Below are positions 61,575 through 64,000 of a DNA stretch of 64,000 nt, piece after piece. The DNA is from Agromyces sp. 3263 (GTDB lineage: Bacteria > Actinomycetota > Actinomycetes > Actinomycetales > Microbacteriaceae): contig NZ_JAVDUV010000002.1 of assembly GCF_031456545.1 (NCBI RefSeq), forward strand, positions 186,001 to 250,000, read 5' to 3'. The notes beneath the pieces are model-generated. The model was given only the letters and a program-made list of their open reading frames with translations. It did not search any database and was not told the origin of the DNA. Each line of letters begins with the position of its first letter. Within the stretch, counting starts at the first letter, position 1. The position numbers and the translations under genes were made by a program.

Positions 61575-62366
61575 ATGAACGCACCTCTGCTCGTGACGGG
61601 CGGCACCGGCACCATCGGCGGCCGCGTCGTCCCAATGCTGCGCGAGGCCGGCCGCGACGTCCGCATCCTGACCCGCCACCCGCGCGAGGCCGCGCCCGGC
61701 ATCCATCATGTCGAAGGCGATACCGTCGCCGGCCGAGGACTCGCCGCGGCACTCGACGGGGTGAAGGTCGTGCTCCACCTCGCCGGCGGTGCGAAGGGGG
61801 ACGACGTCGCGGCGCGGAACCTCGCCGCTGCGGCGCGCGATGCCGGAGTGCAGCACCTCATCCTGATCTCGGTGATCGGCGCCGACCACATGCCGATTGG
61901 CTACTTCCGCGCCAAGGCGGAGGCGGAGCGGGCGATCGCCGGATCCGGCGTGCCGTGGTCGGTGCTCCGCGCCGCACAGCTCCACGACTTCGTCCTCCCG
62001 GTGGTGGGCGGCATGGCCAAGCTGCCCCTCCTTCCCGTGCCGGGCGGCCTCCGCTTCGAGCCCGTGGACGTCGGCGACGTCGCCGCGCGCCTCACTGAGA
62101 TCGCCCTCGGCCGGCCGTCGGGGCGTGTGGCCGACCTGGCCGGACCCGAGGTGCTGGACATCCCGCAGCTCGCCGCCGCACTCGTCGAAGCCAGGGGCGG
62201 ACGGATGCGTCGTCGACTGCCGATCCGGATGCCGGGGGCCGTCGGCCGCGCCTACCGTGGCGGCGCCAACCTCGCGGGCGCCGACGCGCAGCGCGGCAGC
62301 GTCACGTGGCGTGAGTTCCTCACCGCCCAGGGCTCGACGCCCCGGCAGGCGACGACCTCGCGCTGA
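61575..62366 (+). CDS. NmrA/SDR-like NAD(P)H-binding protein
   Basis: 263-residue atypical short-chain dehydrogenase. N-terminal cofactor motif VTGGTGTIGGRVV, then LHLAGGAKG and SVIGADHMPIGYFRAKAEAE; no classical Tyr-x3-Lys pair in NmrA style beyond the Tyr/Lys of GYFRAKAE. GGAGGAAC precedes the ATG. It is divergent from the ECF41-like sigma gene; such oxidoreductases or epimerases are the usual partners of ECF41 factors. Confidence 0.9.
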   Translation: MNAPLLVTGGTGTIGGRVVPMLREAGRDVRILTRHPREAAPGIHHVEGDTVAGRGLAAALDGVKVVLHLAGGAKGDDVAARNLAAAARDAGVQHLILISVIGADHMPIGYFRAKAEAERAIAGSGVPWSVLRAAQLHDFVLPVVGGMAKLPLLPVPGGLRFEPVDVGDVAARLTEIALGRPSGRVADLAGPEVLDIPQLAAALVEARGGRMRRRLPIRMPGAVGRAYRGGANLAGADAQRGSVTWREFLTAQGSTPRQATTSR

Positions 62367-62381
62367 GCGCAGCCGCGGCCG

Positions 62382-63146
62382 TCATTCTGCGCGGTGCGCC
62401 GGTGCGACGACGAGCGCATCAACGGCCTCGTGGCCGCGGAGTTCTCGCATGCGCTCGACCACCGCGTCGACGACGGTCGGGCCGAGCGCACGGCACACGA
62501 TGCTGTTCGCGTTGATGGCCTCGAGCCCGCCGGCGCGGATGCGGATGACCTCCCAGCCCACCTCGGCGAGCGCCTCGTCCTTCTCCACGTCGGAGCCCTG
62601 CTTCAGGCCGCTGTGAGCCCGTCGGGAGCGCCCCGGGTCGTCGTACTCGATCGCGATGCGCAGCTGCGGCACGAGGATGTCGGGCCAGACCTCCTGGCGT
62701 CCGTAGAACGTGCGCGCGATGCGGACCGCGTTGACGCCGTGGTGGAGGCGGATGCGTTCGGCCAGCAGCACCCGGAGCCGCTGCTCGGTCTGCGACGTGC
62801 GTGTGCGCAGGCCCGGATTCATGTAGGCCACCCCGGCCTCCCGAACCGAGCTCGGGCCGGCCGCGTTGGTGCCGCACTTCGGGCATCCGGGTCCGGTGAG
62901 GACCTCGCGCACCGAGGCCGTGTAGCGATCGTGGCCTCGAGCGCACCGCCAGTCGTATGCGGCGCCCACCCTCGTCTCGTGGGCGAGAGCGCGTCGTTGG
63001 GCCGGAGCGACCCGGCCGAGGAGCTCGCCGCGGCTGCGATGCGTCTCGTGGATGAGCATGCAGAGCGGGCACACGCGGCCGAGCCGCACGGCGCCCGGAT
63101 CGTCGACGCCGGCGCCGTGCCCGCACCGGAAGCTCACCGCGACCAT
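62382..63146 (-). CDS. Zinc-ribbon protein with restriction-endonuclease-like domain
   Basis: 254-residue protein. Two zinc-binding modules: C-G-H ... CPLC (residues about 7-30) and WRCARGH ... CPKCG (about 64-93). The C-terminal part resembles a PD-(D/E)XK fold: TEQRLRVLL, then VWPDILVPQLRIAIEYDD (about 145-162) and EALAEVGWEVIRIRAGGLEA. The start at 63146 gives the first zinc knuckle; a longer frame upstream runs against the opposite-strand polymerase gene. Likely a DNA- or RNA-acting nuclease or repair protein; activity unproven. Convergent with the NmrA-like gene (15 nt apart). Confidence 0.75.
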   Translation of the reverse strand: MVAVSFRCGHGAGVDDPGAVRLGRVCPLCMLIHETHRSRGELLGRVAPAQRRALAHETRVGAAYDWRCARGHDRYTASVREVLTGPGCPKCGTNAAGPSSVREAGVAYMNPGLRTRTSQTEQRLRVLLAERIRLHHGVNAVRIARTFYGRQEVWPDILVPQLRIAIEYDDPGRSRRAHSGLKQGSDVEKDEALAEVGWEVIRIRAGGLEAINANSIVCRALGPTVVDAVVERMRELRGHEAVDALVVAPAHRAE

Positions 63147-63254
63147 GCTCGCCCGTCTCGCCGTTCCATGGCTCCATGGTGACGGTCGCCGCCGACATCG
63201 GCGTGCGCGTGAGCGGGTCATGTCATCGGCGCCCACGAGAATGGGGAGGTGCAG

Positions 63255-64000
63255 GTGGTCGTCGCAGCGGGGGAGTCGGGTCGCGTCGTCCTCATCGACC
63301 CCGACCGTCCGTCGGAGCCGATCGCGGTCGGCGGCGACGAGCACCTGCCCGAGGTGATGCGTCGGCTCGAGGCCCAGCATCGTCCGCGCTGGGTGTGGGT
63401 CGACGCGCGTGCCTTCTATCCGGTGCTGCTCGATGCCGGGGTGCGAGTCGAGCGCTGCCACGACCTGCGGCTGTGCGCGGCGATCCTCGACCATGCGGTG
63501 GCGACTGAGCAGGCGAGGTCGAGCGGGCGATATCCCCGTCCCGACTGGGTGCCGGCCGGCCCCTCGGAGGCGGGGTCCGACGTGGGCGGCCAGCCACGCC
63601 CCTCGCCCGTGGGCGCCGCCCACAGCACGCTCTTCGACCTCGACGCCCTGAGTGGGCTCGACGCACCCACCGAGGCGGTCCCCGCGCCGCCTCGCGTCGC
63701 CCCGACCGGGCAGCCGGCAGCGCGGGCCGTCCTCGACGAGCTCGCGCGCCAGCTCGCCCTCGTCGAGGCGAGCGACGATCCGCGCGCCCTGCGCCTGTTG
63801 CTCGCAGCCGAGTCCGCCGGGGCCCTGATCGCCCTGGAGATGCGCGCGGCCGGGCTGCCGTGGAACCGCACGGTGCACGAGGGCGTCCTCGAGGCCGAAC
63901 TCGGTCCGCGGCCGTCCCAGGGGCGCAAGCCGGCGCGCATGGACGAGCTCGCCGCGCGGGTGCGGCTCGACCTGGAGGCCCCCGGACTGAACCTCGACTC
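63255..64000 (+). CDS. Bifunctional 3'-5' exonuclease/DNA polymerase, family A-like (3'-truncated by window edge)
   Basis: First 248 codons of an open frame that runs off the window. It begins VVVAAGESGRVVLIDPDRP, continues with an exonuclease-like part (WVWVDARAFYPVLLDAGVRVERCHDLRLCAAIL) and, after a Pro-rich insert (about residues 100-150), AAESAGALIALEMRAAGLPW, which is the pattern of the actinobacterial exonuclease/polymerase paralogue of Pol I. The GTG at 63255 has GGAGG 5 nt upstream. The polymerase domain lies beyond the window. Confidence 0.82.
   Translation, partial: MVVAAGESGRVVLIDPDRPSEPIAVGGDEHLPEVMRRLEAQHRPRWVWVDARAFYPVLLDAGVRVERCHDLRLCAAILDHAVATEQARSSGRYPRPDWVPAGPSEAGSDVGGQPRPSPVGAAHSTLFDLDALSGLDAPTEAVPAPPRVAPTGQPAARAVLDELARQLALVEASDDPRALRLLLAAESAGALIALEMRAAGLPWNRTVHEGVLEAELGPRPSQGRKPARMDELAARVRLDLEAPGLNLD

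Noticed and set aside
1..64000. CRISPR arrays, insertion sequences, phage or conjugation genes
   Set aside because: No regularly spaced repeats, transposase, integrase, relaxase or phage structural motifs were seen on either strand.

Overview
The window is very GC-rich, tightly packed and full of ATGA/GTGA start-stop overlaps. Its gene content (class F sortase with DUF4397, RskA-like anti-sigma factor, Actinobacteria-type exonuclease/polymerase, many GPH/MFS glycoside importers) points to a high-GC actinobacterium, most likely a member of the Microbacteriaceae. No rRNA, CRISPR array, insertion sequence or integrase was seen. Two tRNA genes are present.

Layout. (1) 1-3976: end of a Dpp/Opp-type peptide ABC transporter operon (permease tail, fused two-domain ATPase, an extra ATPase) closed by a D-2-hydroxyacid dehydrogenase. 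(2) 4058-8151: tRNA-Asn with its terminator, azlCD, peptide deformylase, a DMT-type membrane protein and a GT4 glycosyltransferase. (3) 8162-38019: tRNA-Met(CAT) followed by about 29.8 kb of catabolic genes. This block ends, just after the last gene, in a degenerate direct copy of the tRNA 3' half (40/45 matches), so I read it as a tRNA-targeted genomic island whose integrase is lost or absent. It holds an amino-sugar module (nagB, ROK kinase, GH20 hexosaminidase, a GPH transporter broken by an amber codon, TetR), a surface-protein pseudogene, a CmtR-like/CDF metal efflux pair, a TetR-controlled glycoside module (MFS, GH78, GH1, SDR, TIM-barrel isomerase, GH43), an AraC-controlled hexuronide module (GPH, GH2, uxaC, uxuB, manD) and an arylsulfatase. 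(4) 38065-42050: PPOX-family enzyme and a cell-surface module (small secreted protein, DUF4397 protein, class F sortase, ECF sigma, anti-sigma). (5) 42122-50684: dinB and a LacI-controlled operon (MFS, GH78, GH3). (6) 50776-64000: APC permease, DUF1992, GNAT, DUF2277, XRE regulator, Bcr-type efflux, Zn-dehydrogenase, hydrolase/SRPBCC/ArsR group, an ECF41-like sigma factor with a divergent NAD(P)-binding protein, a zinc-ribbon nuclease-like protein and the start of a family A polymerase.

How it works together. None of the glycosidases shows a signal peptide and each set sits beside a symporter. The inferred logic is uptake of intact glycosides followed by cytosolic hydrolysis. Each module carries its own regulator, and by eye I could find matching operators: a 20-bp TetR palindrome shared by the nag promoter and the tetR gene, two 17-bp palindromes for the second TetR, 20-bp-period direct repeats in both promoters of the AraC module, and two LacI-type sites. 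Two sigma-factor systems also show recognisable promoters: a divergent pair TGCATCC-N17-CGAAGTA in front of the surface-protein genes, and TGTCACA-N16-CGTC in front of the ECF41-like sigma gene.
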